14,284 nt of DNA from Deltaproteobacteria bacterium (GTDB taxonomy: Bacteria > Desulfobacterota > SM23-61). A program made the position numbers and the translations under genes. The notes below the pieces were generated by a model. That model searched no databases. It was not told the DNA's origin and saw only the letters and a program-made list of their open reading frames with translations. Position 1 is the stretch's first letter, and each line of letters begins with the position of its first letter. The stretch spans positions 1-14,284 of the forward strand of contig JAOUFX010000016.1 in the NCBI GenBank assembly GCA_029857975.1, read 5' to 3'. Shown piece after piece: positions 13,008 to 14,284 of this stretch.

Positions 13008-13841
13008 TCAGGACACCGGTTTTAGGGCAGAAACCTTCACACTCACCACAGATTGGGCCAACTCCTTGGCCTTTTGCGGGGTGAGGTTTAAATTCTTCAC
13101 AATTTCCTGAGCGGTCGGATCATTGACTAAAACCTTTGTGGGAAAGACGGTCTCATCCAGAATTCGGATCTCCTGAAACCCCGCCCTCCGGATGGCTCCC
13201 AAATAATTCTCCTGGATCTCAGCCCCGGCCACGCACGCGGTGTAGGCGGCTACGGAAGTCCTGATTTCTTCCGGAAGCTTTTTTTTGAGAACAATATCCG
13301 ATACCATCAATCGTCCCCCAGGCTTGAGCACCCGAAAAGCCTCTTGAAAAACCCTCTCTTTAACCGGAGACAGATTGATGACGCAGTTGGAAATAACAAT
13401 ATCGACCTGGTTGTCCGCCACCGGGAGGTTCTCTATCTCTCCCAGGCGAAATTCCACATTCGTGAATTCCCCCTTCTCGGCATTTCCTCTGGCCTTGTCG
13501 AGCATTTCCGGAGTCATGTCTACGCCGATTACTTTCCCGCTTTTTCCCACTTGCCGGGCGGCCAGGAAACAGTCGAATCCTGCCCCCGAGCCGAGGTCCA
13601 GGACAGTTTCTCCTTCCCGGAGGGATGTAAGGGCCAGAGGATTTCCGCACCCAAGCCCCAAATTGGCCCCCTCCGGAACCACCTTTAGGTCCTGGTCCGT
13701 GTACCCGATGCTTTTGCTGATGATATCCGTTCCCCTTTCTCCTCCACAACATGATGAGGCCGGTTGGCAGCAGGAAGATCCCTGATTGGCAGCCCGGGCA
13801 TATCGATCGCGCACGAACTTTTTGATTTCCTCTTCTTTCAT
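13008..13841 (-). CDS. arsM: Arsenite S-adenosylmethionine methyltransferase (ArsM)
   Basis: A 277-residue methyltransferase of the ArsM family, which methylates trivalent arsenic using SAM in the cytosol. The SAM site is VLDLGSGAGFDCFLAA (80-95), followed by GVDMTPEMLDKAR (106-118). Conserved cysteines expected to hold As(III) are present in ISNCVINLSP (C153) and in TACVAGAE (C203). The N-terminus carries two vicinal pairs, C24-C25 and C31-C32 in SSCCQPASSCCGG, common in bacterial ArsM and possibly an arsenic-capturing tail. Length is typical. The start is ATG 13841 behind AAAGGAGGT. It lies 13 nt after the AbrB-type gene and shares its promoter at 14243-14271. Related methyltransferases of unknown specificity share this layout, but the cysteine set favours ArsM. 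Confidence 0.88.
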   Translation of the reverse strand: MKEEEIKKFVRDRYARAANQGSSCCQPASSCCGGERGTDIISKSIGYTDQDLKVVPEGANLGLGCGNPLALTSLREGETVLDLGSGAGFDCFLAARQVGKSGKVIGVDMTPEMLDKARGNAEKGEFTNVEFRLGEIENLPVADNQVDIVISNCVINLSPVKERVFQEAFRVLKPGGRLMVSDIVLKKKLPEEIRTSVAAYTACVAGAEIQENYLGAIRRAGFQEIRILDETVFPTKVLVNDPTAQEIVKNLNLTPQKAKELAQSVVSVKVSALKPVS

Positions 13842-13854
13842 TTTTCTACCTCCT

Positions 13855-14142
13855 TTATTTCGATTCGGTTTTGGAAAGATCTTGCATCATGGGGCTCAGA
13901 AAATCGCGGATTCCCCCGGCCAAGGAGTCGGCCTTGATCAGCGTAAAGCAGCAGGTAGCCCCGTCCTTTTCCCAACTAATCACTGCAAGCTTATCCCCGG
14001 GTTTGATATTGGCTTTTTCCCTTAAATCTTTCGGTAGAACCATTTGGCCCCGTTCATCGACGCTGATTAAAGATTCAACTTTGCAGCAGCTCGAGCTTTT
14101 TCCGCTTCCTGCTAAGCAACTCATTTTCTCTTTCTTATTCAT
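13855..14142 (-). CDS. AbrB/SpoVT-type protein with Cys pairs, similar to HgcAB-associated (HgcC-like) proteins
   Basis: A 95-residue protein. Residues about 24-58 form a SpoVT/AbrB swapped-hairpin domain (SLISVDERGQMVLPKDLREK, then IKPGDKLAVISWE), normally a DNA-binding dimer as in AbrB or MazE. It also has C9, a vicinal pair C19-C20 in SSSCCKVE and another C64-C65 in ATCCFTL. This composition matches, from memory, proteins labelled HgcAB-associated in mercury-methylating and related anaerobes; no hgcA or hgcB is visible here. It is the first gene of the operon with arsM (13-nt gap). The start is ATG 14142 with GGAGGGG 6 nt upstream. It could be a metalloid-responsive transcription factor that binds the inverted repeats in its own promoter; that is inference. 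Confidence 0.8.
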   Translation of the reverse strand: MNKKEKMSCLAGSGKSSSCCKVESLISVDERGQMVLPKDLREKANIKPGDKLAVISWEKDGATCCFTLIKADSLAGGIRDFLSPMMQDLSKTESK

Positions 14143-14171
14143 GTCATTCCCCTCCAGGCATTTGCCTTCAC

Positions 14172-14200
14172 AGACACCAGGAATACTTTTCCCGGTGTCT
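14172..14200 (-). promoter_or_regulatory. Leader hairpin ahead of the AbrB-type gene
   Basis: In the - strand transcript, AGACACC-G-GGAA, loop AAGUA, UUCC-U-GGUGUCU forms a 12-bp stem including one G-U pair. It sits in the 5' leader between promoter and ribosome site. A smaller inverted repeat, AGGCA-AA-TGCCT, immediately precedes GGAGGGG. No T run follows the large hairpin, so it is not a simple terminator; it may stabilise the message or bind a regulator. Confidence 0.5.
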
Positions 14201-14217
14201 AATGGAATTTTTATTAT

Positions 14218-14249
14218 TCTGATATTTCAGATTATACTGATAAGTATAA
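14218..14249. promoter_or_regulatory. Two inverted repeats at the arsM-operon promoter (candidate operators)
   Basis: TTATAC-TGATAA-GTATAA (14232-14249) is a perfect 6-bp inverted repeat overlapping the -10 box. TCTGA-TATT-TCAGA (14218-14231) follows directly on the transcribed side. Both contain CTGATA, suggesting two sites for one dimeric regulator at the expected place for repression. Confidence 0.5.
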
Positions 14250-14271
14250 TTATTCAAATTATGTTTGTCAA
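14243..14271 (-). promoter_or_regulatory. Near-consensus sigma-70 promoter for the AbrB-type/arsM operon
   Basis: On the - strand TTGACA (14271-14266) is followed by exactly 17 nt and TATACT (14248-14243). That is six of six matches at -35 and five of six at -10. The predicted start is near 14236, giving a leader of about 95 nt before ATG 14142. Confidence 0.8.
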
Positions 14272-14284
14272 TAGGGTTTTTCGT

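Noticed and set aside
13344..13785. Frames on both strands overlapping arsM
   Set aside because: Shadows of the ArsM reading frame, which carries all expected SAM and Cys motifs.

Overview
The window reads as a bacterial chromosome segment of moderate GC content. It probably comes from an anaerobic Desulfobacterota-type (deltaproteobacterial) lineage. The evidence for that is indirect: a CFI-box C-terminal domain, an AbrB-type protein resembling those annotated as HgcAB-associated, an ArsM/ArsN2 pair, and small Cys-rich proteins of a kind I associate with that group. No rRNA, tRNA, CRISPR array or intact transposase was seen.

The layout is two convergent halves. On the + strand (1 to about 8300), four tightly packed genes come first: the 3' part of a nitroreductase, an acyl-CoA ligase (4-nt overlap), an AmpG-like permease (3-nt gap) and a NagZ-type beta-N-acetylglucosaminidase (4-nt overlap). 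The last two are consecutive steps of peptidoglycan recycling. A thiamine-diphosphate enzyme follows with its own promoter, whose -10 box sits inside a perfect palindrome. Next come a secreted seven-blade propeller protein with an ASH-like domain and a divergent CFI-box C-terminus, then a scrambled junction. The junction holds a decayed copy of the start of the thiamine-diphosphate gene, the tail of a nucleotidyltransferase-like gene and a small intact gene. Positions 8283-8904 hold no gene that I can support.

The - strand half (about 8900 to 14284) is a stress and metalloid region. From the right edge leftward, a near-consensus housekeeping promoter with two inverted repeats and a leader hairpin serves an AbrB-type regulator and an arsenite methyltransferase. 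ArsN2-type acetyltransferase and a second SAM methyltransferase follow. Next is an operon of an AhpD-like carboxymuconolactone-decarboxylase protein and an ECF sigma factor, then an isoprenylcysteine-methyltransferase-family membrane protein, a frameshifted small membrane protein, a Cys/Met-rich 69-residue protein and a 50-residue Cys protein.

The most striking signal is a three-copy promoter motif, GTAACCTTT-N13-CGTCTTA, with identical spacing and orientation each time. It lies upstream of the AhpD-like/sigma operon, of the membrane-protein pair and of the Cys/Met-rich gene. It has the form of an ECF promoter (AAC-type -35, CGTC-type -10), so the simplest reading is an autoregulated ECF regulon contained in this window. 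No anti-sigma gene is visible. The sigma factor instead carries a Cys-containing C-terminal extension, and its co-transcribed partner has a CxxC site plus a Cys-rich tail. This suggests, but does not show, a thiol- or metal-responsive circuit beside arsenic-handling genes.
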